Below, piece after piece: positions 54,021 to 63,969 of a DNA stretch of 64,000 nt. Source of the DNA: Chloroherpetonaceae bacterium (lineage in GTDB: Bacteria; Bacteroidota; Chlorobiia; Chlorobiales; Thermochlorobacteraceae). Location: assembly GCA_033763895.1 (NCBI GenBank), contig JANRJQ010000004.1, positions 731,001 through 795,000 on the forward strand, written 5' to 3'. A program made the translations under genes and the position numbers. Numbering within the stretch: position 1 is the first letter of the stretch; each line of letters begins with the position of its first letter. The notes below the pieces were generated by a model, which saw only the letters and a list, made by a program, of their open reading frames with translations, was not told where the DNA came from and searched no databases.

Positions 54021-55912
54021 TCAACAATCCGCAAGGGTGGATAAATCGCCTGCGTCTTGACCTAAAGATTCCGCTTTGAGTAACCTTCGTACAATCTTCC
54101 CGCTTCGTGTTTTGGGAAGTGTAGTTCGAAATTCAATTTCACTTGGTGTAGCAATTGGCCCAAGCTCGCGGCGAATATGATCGCGCAATACATTTTTCAA
54201 ATGCTCATTGGCTTCATGCCCGGCACGAATCACCACAAAGGCTTTGATCCGCTCACCCTTTAATTCATCGGGCAATCCCACCACGGCTGCCTCTGCCACA
54301 GCACTATGCGTGATAAAGGCACTCTCCACTTCCGCCGTCCCGATGCGGTGCCCTGCCACATTCATGACATCATCGGCTCTGCCAAGCACACAGATGTAAC
54401 CTTCTTCATCATAAAACGCGACATCGCCCGAAGTGTAGCAGCCGGGGAAATCTTCCCAATATTTTTTGTATCGGCTGTCATCGCCCCAAATCGTCCGAAG
54501 CATATAAGGAAGCGGTCGGCGCAAAATGAGCAACCCGCCTTGATTAGGGCCTACGGGTACCCCGTCGGGCGAAACGACTTCAGCCACCACGCCGGGCAAA
54601 GGTTTTCCTGCTTTACCGAGTTTTGCTTTGAAGGCAGGAAGCGTTCCAATCACCGGCGAAGCGATTTCGGTTTGCCACCAATTATCGACCACATATCCAC
54701 TATCTCCCAAAATGACATCTTGCGCCCACTGATGCGCTTCAGGGTTTAAGGGCTCGCCGGCGCACGCCATAAGCCGTAGTGACGATACATCGTATTTCTT
54801 CACATGATCTGAACCGTATTTCATAAAGAGGCGAATGGCTGTTGGCGCCGTGAACATCACATTCACGCCGTGGCGCTCTACGGTTTGCCAGATGATACCG
54901 GGGTGAGGGAAATCGACGGCACCTTCGCGAGCGAGTACGGTTGCGCCATTGAGCAGCGGGCCGTAAACGATATAACTATGCCCCACAATCCACCCGATAT
55001 CGGAGGTTGACCAAAAAATGTCTGTTTCTTTGATATCGTAAAATGCGCGTGATAAATAATATGTACCAACCATATACCCGCCGTGAACATGCACCACGCC
55101 TTTCGGCTTTCCGGTTGTTCCACTTGTGTATAGAATAAACAGCGGATGCTCGGCATCAACGATTTCAGGCTCGCACCACTGAGGCTGATGTTCAAAAAAT
55201 CAAAGAAATCCACTTCTCGTGATGAAGTGAATTCTTGCTTTGGCTCTTGACGCCGCAGCACCACAATTTTTTCCACGAACTCGCACGATGACACCGCTTC
55301 ATCCACAATCCCTTTCAAATTCACCGTCTTCCCCGCTCGGTAAGTGACATCGGCACAAAAGACAACCTTTGCACGGCAATCTTCCAATCGATTGCGCAGT
55401 GCGGCGACGCCCATTCCTGCATACACTACCGAGTGAATTGCCCCAAGACGTGCGCATGCGAGCATTGCGTAAATTCCTTCGACGGTGAGCGGCATATAAA
55501 TAATCACACGATCACCTTTCTTCACTCCTGCTTCCTTGAGAGCATTCGCGACTTGGCAGACACGGCGCAAAAGCCGATCGTAAGTCACCACCACTTCTTT
55601 GCCGCTTTCCGTTGTCCAAATCAGCGCGACTTTGTTGCGGCGATGCGTTGCCACATGCCGATCAAGCGCGTTAATGGTGATGTTTGTTTTTCCGCCCACA
55701 AACCACTCATGATGTGGCGGCTGAAAATTTAGGACGGTATGCCACCGCTCCTTCCAAATAAGCTCTTCGGCAATGGTTGACCAAAATTTTTCGGGTGAGG
55801 AAATGCTATATCGGTAAAGCGCATCGTAATCTTGAATGAGTGCATTTCGATAGAGCGATTCGGGCGGGGTAATGCTTCGGTGCTCGGCAGTGAGCGTTTG
55901 AATGGATGACAT
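54021..55912 (-). pseudogene. acs: Acetyl-CoA synthetase, frameshifted at a homopolymer
   Basis: Two adjoining frames make one AMP-forming acetyl-CoA synthetase. The first (55912 to about 55200) has PEKFWSTIAEELIWKERWHT, GDRVIIYMPLTVEGIYAMLA and GAIHSVVYAGMG, then leaves frame after EVDFFDF. The second resumes with EHQPQWCEPEIVDAEHPLF, ILYTSGTTGKPKGVVHVHGG, DNWWQTEIASPVIG, YTSGDVAFYDEEGY, VLGRADDVMNVAGHRI and LPKTRSGKIVRR, whose Lys is the usual acetylation site. One extra base in the A6 run at 55194-55199 restores a 630-aa protein of normal length. With every motif intact, sequencing error, recent mutation and frameshifting are all possible. Acs activates acetate for central metabolism. Confidence 0.85.
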
Positions 55913-56117
55913 CGTTACTTCTCCTTTTTCGATTGGTCGTTAATGGAAAATGTGCAAATAAAACTCCTTAAAATTAACCCTCATTCTGTTGACCTGAAAG
56001 CAGTTTTTTGAGGTCATTATCAAGGGTTTGTTAATTCTTGAATTGCACTTGATTTTTCTTCAATTGAACTTGTATGTTTGGATTAACAAACCAATGAACA
56101 ATTCAACTTTTTTAAAA

Positions 56118-57158
56118 ATGAAATTCAAAACTTTTGGCCGCTCAGGGCTTCGTGTGTCTGAAATCTCCCTTGGAACAATGACCTTCGGGGAAGACTGGGG
56201 TTGGGGCTCCGGCCGTGATGAATCGGAACGCATCTTCAATTCCTACACCGATTTGGGTGGAAATTTTATTGATACCGCCGATGGCTATACTTCAGGTACC
56301 TCCGAAAAGATGGTTGGTGAATTTATGAAAGGGCGCCGTACGGGTTATGTCATTGCCACGAAATACACCTTCAATTTTATGAATTCAGGCAGTGCCAATG
56401 GCGGAGGCAACCACCGAAAAAATATGATTGAATCACTTCACGGCAGCTTAAAGCGGCTCGCGACAGATTACATCGATGTGTATTGGGTTCACCGCTACGA
56501 CCCGCTTACACCCATCGATGAAATGATGCGTGCTTTAGATGATATGGTTAAACAAGGCAAGGTGCTTTATATCGGAATCTCTGATGCGCCGGCGTGGACT
56601 GTTTCATACGCCAACGCGTTGGCGGAACTTCGCGGCTGGTCGTCGTTCTTGGGGCTTCAGATCGAGTATAGCCTTGCCGAGCGAACGGTTGAGCGTGAAC
56701 TCTTGCCAATGGCGGAGTATTTCAAGATGGCGGTTGCGGCGTGGTCGCCGCTTGCAGGCGGATTGCTTTCGGGCAAATACACGAGTGGCGGAAAAACCGA
56801 GGTAAAATCGGATGGCGGAAACGATCGCTTGCATGTTGCTCCTTTTACACACACCACACCTCACAAATTAAAAATTGCCGATTCGGTTGTGAGCATTTCA
56901 AAAGAAACCGGACTATCGGCGGCGCAGGTTTCGCTTCGGTGGCTGATGCAAAAAAGCCCGCTTGTGATTCCTATTATCGGCGCCCGAAAAATGGCACAGT
57001 TCACCGATAATATGAAAGCGGCTGAAATTACTTTAAGCGAAGAACAGATGAACCGGCTTAGCGAGGTCAGCGCCGTGGAACTTGGATTCCCGCATAATTT
57101 CTTAAAACTCACAGCGCCTTCGGTTTATGGTGATCGGGTGATTGAAAAGCTGTTTTAA
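56118..57158 (+). CDS. Aldo/keto reductase
   Basis: A 346-aa NADPH-dependent aldo/keto reductase from the ATG at 56118 (MKFKTFGRSGLRVSEISLG). An ATG at 56094 is possible, and the longer TTG frame from 56028 is not supported. The (beta/alpha)8 barrel shows the catalytic tetrad in NFIDTADGYTSG (Asp, Tyr), VIATKYTF (Lys) and VYWVHRYDPL (His), and the C-terminal IPIIGARKMAQFTDNMKA cofactor site. It is close to the AKR11/12 and YajO-like groups, with unknown substrate. It has its own bidirectional terminator 45 bp downstream. Confidence 0.9.
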   Translation: MKFKTFGRSGLRVSEISLGTMTFGEDWGWGSGRDESERIFNSYTDLGGNFIDTADGYTSGTSEKMVGEFMKGRRTGYVIATKYTFNFMNSGSANGGGNHRKNMIESLHGSLKRLATDYIDVYWVHRYDPLTPIDEMMRALDDMVKQGKVLYIGISDAPAWTVSYANALAELRGWSSFLGLQIEYSLAERTVERELLPMAEYFKMAVAAWSPLAGGLLSGKYTSGGKTEVKSDGGNDRLHVAPFTHTTPHKLKIADSVVSISKETGLSAAQVSLRWLMQKSPLVIPIIGARKMAQFTDNMKAAEITLSEEQMNRLSEVSAVELGFPHNFLKLTAPSVYGDRVIEKLF

Positions 57159-57203
57159 TGTTTAGGTAAATCAATCCCCCATATTTTCATTTACTTTGGA
57201 TAT

Positions 57204-57235
57204 AAAAAGGGTCGAGATTTCTCTCGACCCTTTTT
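57204..57235. terminator. Bidirectional terminator between the aldo/keto reductase and delta-60 genes
   Basis: A perfect 14-bp stem (AAAAAGGGTCGAGA and its complement at 57222-57235) with a four-base loop has A5 on one side and T5 on the other. It serves both the plus-strand gene ending at 57158 and the minus-strand gene ending at 57259. The arm GGGTC recalls the REP core but the flanks differ. Confidence 0.85.
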
Positions 57236-57258
57236 GCATTTCTTTCAATGATCCTCTC

Positions 57259-60054
57259 TTATTTCACCAACATCATTTTCATTGTTTTGGTAAAACTGCC
57301 TGCTTGCAAGCGATAGAAATACACGCCACTTGAAAGTTGTGAGGCGTTGAAATTCACTTCATAGCTGCCAGACTCTTGACGCGCGTTAATCAAGGTTGCC
57401 ACTTTGCGACCCAAAAGATCAAAGACTTCAAGCTGCACCAATCCGCTTTGCGGCAGTTGAAAGCGAATGCTCGTGCTCGGGTTGAATGGGTTCGGGTAGT
57501 TTTGTTGGAGTTCAAAATTATTGACTCTTGATTTTCCCTCTATTCGAGTTGAAAGAGGAGAGGTCGTTCCATTTAGTGCGAGTAGTGTTAAATCTTGGTC
57601 AACACGACGCGAATAACCTCCTACGATAATTCTTCCATTAGATTGAACGAGAAGTGAGTATCCGAGATCTTCTCGTTGAAACCCGCCTGCATCAATTTGT
57701 ACTTTTCCATTGGTTCCAAATGTATTATCAAGCGCACCGGTTGATAAATAGCGAGCAACAGCAATCTCGCGTGAGTCATTCGTGGTACCGGTTACAGCAT
57801 AACCGGCTGCAAGAATTTTTCCATCCGATAAAACCTTGATATCCAAGCATCCGTCTTCGCGGGTATTAAAATCGGTGACAACAGTTCCATTCGTTCCAAA
57901 TGTGTTATCCAAAGAACCGTTGGAATTTAGGCGAGCTAAAGCAAAGTTGTTATGAATACCACTGGTGGTACTGGCAACCGTTCCACCAACAACGATTTTA
58001 CCATCTGTTTGAAGTTGAATGGCATAGATACTTTCATTATTGGTATTGGCCGAAACGATATCAATTGTCACCTTTCCATCAGTATCGAAGGTATTATCCA
58101 ATGTACCGTCTGCATTTATGCGAGCAATTGCGAACTGTCCACCTGCCGTATTGGTTGTTCCCCCAACCAAAATTTTCCCATCAGCCTGACGAGCTAAAGC
58201 GTAAGCAACTTGACGCGAAGTTCCAACAATATCAATCGATACTTGACCTGCAGAACCGAATCCTAAATCCGGGCTTCCATCGCTATTGTATTGAAAGACT
58301 TCAAAATCATCTTGAGTGTCATCGTTCCAACCCGCAACGATAATTTTCCCATTAGGGAGCGCAAGCACATCATAGATTTCAGAACTTGCCAGTGTTGAAA
58401 TAATATAGCCTTGTCCGCCGGCAAATGAATTATCTAAACCACCATTGGCATTAAAGCGCGCGAGAGCAAAACGATTTGTTCCTGAAACCTGTGTGTATCC
58501 ACCAACCAAAATTTTATCATCCGATTGAACCACAACACAGGTGGCGGATTCAGAAACGCCATTTGCAAATGAGAAATAAACATTGCTATTTCCAGAGGTA
58601 ATGAACGTGGTATCTGTACTACCATCCTGATTGTAGCGCGTCACACACCAATCGAGATTTCCAAAAAGCGAACCTACTGCAATAATCTTTCCATTGCTTT
58701 GCTGAGCAAGATCACGGATAATCTCAGAGCCGGCACCGGCATCTCGAATATTCGTCGAGCCTGTTGTTTGAATAGCAAATGAGTTATCGAGTGTTCCATT
58801 GCTGTTGTAGCGTGCAACACCCACATTCACATTTCCCACAAAATCATCGACAAGTCCGGCAACGACCAATTTGCCCGTTCCATCAATGGCAAGTCCTCTT
58901 GCTTGATCGGTATTTGCATTGAAATCTGTTAAAACTCGTCCGTTGGTATTGAAGGTGTTATCAAATGCACCGGAGGGTTGCAAACGAATAACAAAAAAGT
59001 CATCTTTATCAAGGTTCGCCCCCGCATAGCCTGAGCAAACTATATTTCCATCGATTTGCAGTTCAAGTTTTGTAAACGCTTGACGGGTTGAAATTGCACT
59101 GATTGTGACTCTTCCATCGTTATCGAATGAATTGTCATTAGTGCCGTTTGTGTTGTATCGCCCAACAATTGCAGTAGCAGTTGCCCCGCTTGAAAATGCT
59201 CCGGCCGCGATAATTTTTCCATCTGCTTGAATTTTTACACTATTAAAATTCTGCGAGCCAATGCCGTAATCATCAATCCTTGTACCATCCGCATCAAATG
59301 TGGAATCACGAACACCATTTGAATTAAACCGACCTAATGCCGCTCTCTGTTCCGAACTTTCTACAACATAACCGGCAACCACTATTTTGCCATCACTTTG
59401 TAGCGTTACAGCATAAAGCCCATCGTTGCTTGCCGTTTGAGTGATTTGTCCGTTTGTGAAAGTTCCATCAAGTGTTCCATCAGTATTCACTCGAATCATT
59501 CCCCAATCAGTACCATTGGCAGAAGTTGTGCCAACAGCCACAATCTTCCCATCTGGTTGAATGGCTAACCCGTAGGCCACATCTTGCGCTCCTGTTGCAA
59601 TTCCAAACATTGCAACACCATCTCCTGAAAATGAAAGATCGGCACCACCATTGGCATTGAATCTTGCAATGACAAAATCATCGGTACCAAATGAATTTGC
59701 CTTTCCGGCAACAACAATCTTTCCGTCGCTCTGTATCGCGATTGCCCACAGTTCGGGGTTTGATCCCAGTAAAATCGAAGAGTATCCATTCGTTCCAAAT
59801 GTGCTATCTACGGCCCCATTGGAATTCAATCGGAACAGTCCATTGGAGTTTGTTAAAACAATTATTTTTCCATCGGTTTGAATTGCAACATCGCGCCCTT
59901 GCAATTGAGCTGAAGGGATAATGGTTGTCCCACTTAATGTTTTCGGGTTAAAGCTAAAATCACGCGTGCCATCCTGCGCGTTTAATCGAATTGCGGTGAA
60001 GAACAGCACCACAAGTAGTGTTAACATTTTTTTCATTTTGACACTTTGTTTCAT
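57259..60054 (-). CDS. Secreted delta-60-repeat protein with a T9SS sorting domain
   Basis: A 931-aa exported protein. A signal peptide (residues 1-26) is followed by about 14 repeats of 55-65 residues, each with a (Q/L)xDGKI(I/V)V core and an ending like RxNxNGxLDNTFGTNG (the delta-60, propeller-like repeat), and by a T9SS sorting domain (about 845-931: QQNYPNPFNPSTSIRF, DLLGRKVATLIN, SGVYFYRLQAG). Such repeats probably build a beta-propeller or solenoid at the surface. Ligand and role are unknown. The promoter region carries an 18-bp palindrome (60123-60140) also found before the response-regulator gene, so the two-component system upstream probably controls it. Confidence 0.85.
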   Translation of the reverse strand: MKQSVKMKKMLTLLVVLFFTAIRLNAQDGTRDFSFNPKTLSGTTIIPSAQLQGRDVAIQTDGKIIVLTNSNGLFRLNSNGAVDSTFGTNGYSSILLGSNPELWAIAIQSDGKIVVAGKANSFGTDDFVIARFNANGGADLSFSGDGVAMFGIATGAQDVAYGLAIQPDGKIVAVGTTSANGTDWGMIRVNTDGTLDGTFTNGQITQTASNDGLYAVTLQSDGKIVVAGYVVESSEQRAALGRFNSNGVRDSTFDADGTRIDDYGIGSQNFNSVKIQADGKIIAAGAFSSGATATAIVGRYNTNGTNDNSFDNDGRVTISAISTRQAFTKLELQIDGNIVCSGYAGANLDKDDFFVIRLQPSGAFDNTFNTNGRVLTDFNANTDQARGLAIDGTGKLVVAGLVDDFVGNVNVGVARYNSNGTLDNSFAIQTTGSTNIRDAGAGSEIIRDLAQQSNGKIIAVGSLFGNLDWCVTRYNQDGSTDTTFITSGNSNVYFSFANGVSESATCVVVQSDDKILVGGYTQVSGTNRFALARFNANGGLDNSFAGGQGYIISTLASSEIYDVLALPNGKIIVAGWNDDTQDDFEVFQYNSDGSPDLGFGSAGQVSIDIVGTSRQVAYALARQADGKILVGGTTNTAGGQFAIARINADGTLDNTFDTDGKVTIDIVSANTNNESIYAIQLQTDGKIVVGGTVASTTSGIHNNFALARLNSNGSLDNTFGTNGTVVTDFNTREDGCLDIKVLSDGKILAAGYAVTGTTNDSREIAVARYLSTGALDNTFGTNGKVQIDAGGFQREDLGYSLLVQSNGRIIVGGYSRRVDQDLTLLALNGTTSPLSTRIEGKSRVNNFELQQNYPNPFNPSTSIRFQLPQSGLVQLEVFDLLGRKVATLINARQESGSYEVNFNASQLSSGVYFYRLQAGSFTKTMKMMLVK

Positions 60055-60122
60055 TTGATAAGGCTTTCAAAAATTCTTGTGAAAGAACCTTACAAAAATC
60101 TTTATTCAAAGAGAGCTTTGAA

Positions 60123-60140
60123 ATGACCAACGTGTGTCAT
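60123..60140. promoter_or_regulatory. Palindromic site upstream of the delta-60 gene (probable response-regulator box)
   Basis: ATGACCAACGTGTGTCAT is an imperfect dyad, ATGACnnACGTnnGTCAT, identical to the site at 60859-60876 and followed in both places by TTTT. It ends 18 bp before the response-regulator stop and begins 69 bp before the ATG at 60054. Confidence 0.65.
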
Positions 60141-60158
60141 TTTTCAGAAGAAGGGAGT

Positions 60159-60812
60159 TTAAATCAATCCTTGTTTGATGGCCTTTGACACGGCTTCGGA
60201 TTTGGAGTGGACGTGGAGTTTATCGTAAATCTTGCGGGTATGATTGCGTACGGTTTCAAAGCTTATAAAGAGCTTTTCGGCAATCATTGTAAAGTTGAGC
60301 CCATCGACAAGCAGGGAAAGGATTTCCTTTTCACGCGGCGTGAGATCAACGCCGGTATGCTCTTCGGGGGCAAATTGCACATACAGTTGGGAGATTTTTT
60401 TTGCAACCGCCGGCGACATCGGCATTCCGCCATCTGCCGCATCTTGAATCGCTTGAATCAGACGCGCCGGTGCCGTGCGCTTTAAGATATAGCCACTCGC
60501 GCCAGCAATGATTGATTTTGAAATGTGCGATTCATCATCGAAAACCGTCATCATCACAATTTGAGCCGCAGGGAATCGCGCTTTCATTTCAGTTATGCCT
60601 TCAATCCCCGATTTCCCCGGCAAATGAATATCCATTAAAATCACATCACACTCCGGCATTAAACCCATTGCCAATTCAAGGGATTCATATTTCCCAACCA
60701 GTTCAAACCCCTCCGTCGATTCAATCATATACCCCACACCCTGCCGAAAGGCCTCATTATCTTCAACGATTCCGACTCTTATCACTCGGCCTTTCAATTC
60801 ACTTTGCTGCAT
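60159..60812 (-). CDS. NarL/LuxR-type response regulator
   Basis: A 217-aa two-domain regulator. The receiver domain has the acidic pair E17-D18, phospho-acceptor Asp61 in CDVILMDIHLPG, a Thr/Ser switch and Lys in LKRTAP. The C-terminal LuxR helix-turn-helix runs from about 150 to 212: LTPREKEILSLLVDGLNFTM then IAEKLFISFETVRNHTRKIY. Its partner is the histidine kinase immediately upstream (60882-62954). The 69-bp gap between the two genes contains an 18-bp palindrome, so it is likely autoregulated from its own promoter. Confidence 0.93.
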   Translation of the reverse strand: MQQSELKGRVIRVGIVEDNEAFRQGVGYMIESTEGFELVGKYESLELAMGLMPECDVILMDIHLPGKSGIEGITEMKARFPAAQIVMMTVFDDESHISKSIIAGASGYILKRTAPARLIQAIQDAADGGMPMSPAVAKKISQLYVQFAPEEHTGVDLTPREKEILSLLVDGLNFTMIAEKLFISFETVRNHTRKIYDKLHVHSKSEAVSKAIKQGLI

Positions 60813-60858
60813 ATCTTTTTGCTTTATAGAATATTAACTCAACCGAGCAAACTTGGAT

Positions 60859-60876
60859 ATGACCAACGTGTGTCAT
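60859..60876. promoter_or_regulatory. Palindromic site upstream of the response-regulator gene
   Basis: A second copy of ATGACCAACGTGTGTCAT, 47-64 bp before the ATG at 60812, between the kinase stop and the regulator start. Identity over 18 bp plus a following TTTT with the copy at 60123-60140 is unlikely by chance in non-coding DNA. Confidence 0.65.
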
Positions 60877-60881
60877 TTTCA

Positions 60882-62954
60882 TTAGAATTTTCCGAGAGGC
60901 AGTTCCACCCAAAAAGTGCTTCCCTTGCCAAGCCCTTCAGAGGTGGCCCAAATTTTTCCGCCGTGATGTTCAATAATTTGTTTGGTGATATAAAGCCCCA
61001 AGCCTGTAGAAGTTTCGCCACCTGTCGGCTTTGCAGAAAGGCGCTGAAACTTTCCAAAGAGTTTGGATAAATCTTCCTCAGTCATGCCTTGTCCTTCATC
61101 ATGAACAGAAAACAGAAGGCTCGCGGGTTTGATGCCATTTGGATTCACATCCAATTTTTCTGAAAGTGATATTTGGATGGTGCTGCACCGAGGAGAATAC
61201 TTCACGGCATTCCCAATAATGTTTTCCAAAACTTCGCGGAGCTTATCAGGGTCTCCTTCAACATCACCCACTGTTGCGAGTGATCTTTTTATTTGCTGCG
61301 ATTTCCGCTCTGCCCCAGAAGTTACAAGGCACTCTTCTATCAAGACTTTCAGATTCACCCGTTCGCGCATCATTTCGCTACTGCTTTTTTCGGAGGCTGC
61401 ATTGAGTAAATTCACCGTTTGGCGAAGCATTGCTTTTGATACGGATTCGATATACCCCAACATTTCGCGTTGCTTTTCATTTAAGGCAGGGGCTGATTTT
61501 AAGAGGTATGAAAAATTCAACACCGAGCTGATTGGCGTTTGAAGGTCGTGCGCCACAATATTAAGCACTTCCGTTTTCACACGGTTGGCTTCTTCTGCGG
61601 ATTTCAGTGCCGCAGTTAAGGCTGTGCTTCGTTCGCGTTCGGCTTCGGCTTCGCGGCGAATTCGTTCGCTTTCAAATTTAATTTCCAAACTTTCAATCGA
61701 GCGTTTACGCTCCTTGCTTTGCAATTCGCGTTCCAAAACGAGATGCTGCTTCAAGTAGTCCAGTGCGAATAGAGGCTTCTGGGTTGATTCGTAGAATGCG
61801 CTCAGTGCTGCGGTAGCGGTTGATTGTAACCGAAGTTCGCCCAAGTCAAGCCCGATGTGATGAGCCTCTAAATAGGCTTCTTCCGCTTCTGATTCCCGAT
61901 TGGTTTTGGCAAGCAAAGCAGCCAATGCTAAACGGACTTGCGCTTCCTTTTTGCGCTCTTTGATTTCGCAGGCAAGCGAAAGCGCGTCACGTAAGTATGA
62001 CTCAGCTTCCGTAAAATTACTTTGCTCGAATGCGGCTTCGCCCAGATTGTGCAAAAGCGAAACGCGTGCATCAAGGTTTGAACTTTTTCTTGATTTCTCT
62101 AATGCCTCCTCAGCCACAAACCGAAATGCATTGTAATCTTTCAGTTTGAGGTAGGCCAAAGCAAGATTTGACGCGGCGGAAATTTCGCGGGTTTCGTTTC
62201 CAAGGGAGCGGTAAATGCCCATTGCTTTTGCAAAGACATCTTTCGCCTTTTCAAATTGCTCTCGCTCTAAAAGCACTGTTCCTATGTTAATGAGGGTTTT
62301 CCCGGTGTTGAGCTGGCTTTTCATTTGCTCAAAGATCGCAAGGGCTTGATAAAGCGATTCGATTGCTTCGGCAGTTTCGCCAATACGTGAAAAAATGATG
62401 CCTCGCCCCATTATCGCCAGCGCCGCACCTTCTTCATCAATTAACTCCCGATTAAGAGACTCCGCTTTCAGGTAATTAATCAAGGCATGCTTGTAATTGC
62501 CAATTCGCCCGTAGGCATTGGCTAAGCCTAAGGTGGAAGCCGCTTCATCTTTCACTTCCCCTGCTTCTTCCAAAAGCGGCAACGCCCGCTCGTGAGCATC
62601 TATCGCCTTTTCAGGCTCCCCCTGATGCTCATAAAAAAAGCCTTTTGTTTTTAAGATTTTCCCGCGAAGCACCCTTTCGAGATTGGGTGAACTACGGTTT
62701 ATTTCGAGCGTCTCGATAGCCGCTTCGGATTCGCTCAATGCCAAGAAAGCAAGGGAAAAATCGCCTAAGAGAATGGCGGAAAAAGCTTTCCCGATTTTAG
62801 CTAAGATGCAAAGTTCAATGTTACTTGTGCAATGAGACTTTTCCAGTGCCGAGTAAATTTCCATCGCACCAGCAGCATGATGATAACGCATCGCGTCAGC
62901 CGAGCTCAAAAGTGCACGGTCGTTGTTTTGCGTGTCGAGACTTTCACGATTCAT
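60882..62954 (-). CDS. Cytosolic TPR histidine kinase
   Basis: A 690-aa kinase without membrane helices or signal peptide. About ten tetratricopeptide repeats fill residues 20-400 (for example EKAIDAHERALPLLEEAGEV and KHALINYLKAESLNRELIDE). A charged coiled coil (about 410-460) and the HisKA domain follow, with phospho-acceptor His469 in LNIVAHDLQTPISSV. The HATPase domain has the N box ENIIGNAVKYSP, G1 HDEGQGMTEEDLSKLFGKFQ and G2 GLGLYITKQIIEHHGG. The TPRs probably sense or bind a cytoplasmic partner. The cognate regulator is the next gene. Confidence 0.93.
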   Translation of the reverse strand: MNRESLDTQNNDRALLSSADAMRYHHAAGAMEIYSALEKSHCTSNIELCILAKIGKAFSAILLGDFSLAFLALSESEAAIETLEINRSSPNLERVLRGKILKTKGFFYEHQGEPEKAIDAHERALPLLEEAGEVKDEAASTLGLANAYGRIGNYKHALINYLKAESLNRELIDEEGAALAIMGRGIIFSRIGETAEAIESLYQALAIFEQMKSQLNTGKTLINIGTVLLEREQFEKAKDVFAKAMGIYRSLGNETREISAASNLALAYLKLKDYNAFRFVAEEALEKSRKSSNLDARVSLLHNLGEAAFEQSNFTEAESYLRDALSLACEIKERKKEAQVRLALAALLAKTNRESEAEEAYLEAHHIGLDLGELRLQSTATAALSAFYESTQKPLFALDYLKQHLVLERELQSKERKRSIESLEIKFESERIRREAEAERERSTALTAALKSAEEANRVKTEVLNIVAHDLQTPISSVLNFSYLLKSAPALNEKQREMLGYIESVSKAMLRQTVNLLNAASEKSSSEMMRERVNLKVLIEECLVTSGAERKSQQIKRSLATVGDVEGDPDKLREVLENIIGNAVKYSPRCSTIQISLSEKLDVNPNGIKPASLLFSVHDEGQGMTEEDLSKLFGKFQRLSAKPTGGETSTGLGLYITKQIIEHHGGKIWATSEGLGKGSTFWVELPLGKF

Positions 62955-63170
62955 TTTATCTCACAGTTATTGCCTTTGTGATAAAAATAATCGAAGTGAA
63001 GTGAAAGAATGACTCTTTAACATTTGGTAATATTTACTCCTTCTTCAAAAGTGAAGTGTGAGGTAATAGATGCAATAATTCGCGAATCGACTGCACACCA
63101 AAGTTCAACTGCCGATATACTTCATTTTCTATATTTATCTTATCCGATTTATAAATCATTCATCCTATTT

Positions 63171-63959
63171 ATGTCTTCATCACATTCACGGTGGCGGCTT
63201 GACGGCCACAAAACCTTAGTAACAGGCGGTACAAAAGGCATCGGCCGTGCGATTGCCGAAGAATTTTTAGCTCTTGGAGCAGAGGTTTTTATTGTAGCCC
63301 GCACCGGAAAAGATGTCTTTGAATTGATTAACGCGTGGCAAGCCAAAGGCTTGAAAGCCGAGGGACTCGCGCTTGATCTCACGCTCGCCCCTTCGCTAGA
63401 GCATTTGTCAACCGCGGTTCAAAACAAATGGGGAAAGCTCGATGCTCTTGTGCTCAATACCGGCACCAATATTCGCAAAGCAACAACCGAATACTCCGAT
63501 GCCGACATTGAAAAAATTTTTCAAACCAATCTTTTTTCTGCCTTTGAACTTGCACGACTTTTTAAGCCACTTCTGAGCGGTTCTCCGAATCCTTCGCTCA
63601 CTTTCATTGGGTCTGTTGCCGGCGAACGTGTGGTGAAAACCGGCGCCCCTTACGCGATGACGAAATCGGCTCTTGCACAACTTTCACGGTATCTATCGGT
63701 AGAGTGGTCGAAAGATAAAATTCGTGTGAACACCCTTCAGCCTTGGTACATTCAAACCCCACTTGCCGAAGCCGTGCTGCAAAATCCAATTTATCTCTCC
63801 GAAGTTCTTGCACGCACACCGCTGGGAAGAATTGGAACTCCTGAAGAAGTGTCCGCTGCCGCCGCGTTTTTAGCAATGCCTGCTGCCTCATATATCACCG
63901 GCGAGGTCATTTCAATTGACGGTGGGTTTATGAAATACGGATTTTCCTTTTCGGGGTAA
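63171..63959 (+). CDS. SDR-family oxidoreductase (tropinone-reductase-like)
   Basis: A 262-aa SDR from the ATG at 63171 (MSSSHSRWRLDGHKTLVTGG). The open frame back to 63024 has only a TTG start and no conserved sequence. The cofactor site is TGGTKGIG, NTGT stands for NNAG, the catalytic Ser is in TFIGSVAGE and YxxxK is YAMTK, followed by VNTLQPWYIQTPLAE and the C-terminal YITGEVISIDGGF. Order and length match plant and bacterial tropinone-reductase-like or 3-ketoacyl reductases, and the substrate is unknown. It is divergent from the kinase gene. Confidence 0.88.
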   Translation: MSSSHSRWRLDGHKTLVTGGTKGIGRAIAEEFLALGAEVFIVARTGKDVFELINAWQAKGLKAEGLALDLTLAPSLEHLSTAVQNKWGKLDALVLNTGTNIRKATTEYSDADIEKIFQTNLFSAFELARLFKPLLSGSPNPSLTFIGSVAGERVVKTGAPYAMTKSALAQLSRYLSVEWSKDKIRVNTLQPWYIQTPLAEAVLQNPIYLSEVLARTPLGRIGTPEEVSAAAAFLAMPAASYITGEVISIDGGFMKYGFSFSG

Positions 63960-63969
63960 GGTATAAAAA

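Noticed and set aside
63024-63170. N-terminal extension of the last SDR
   Set aside because: It has only a TTG start and no conserved sequence. The ATG at 63171 directly precedes the SDR fold.
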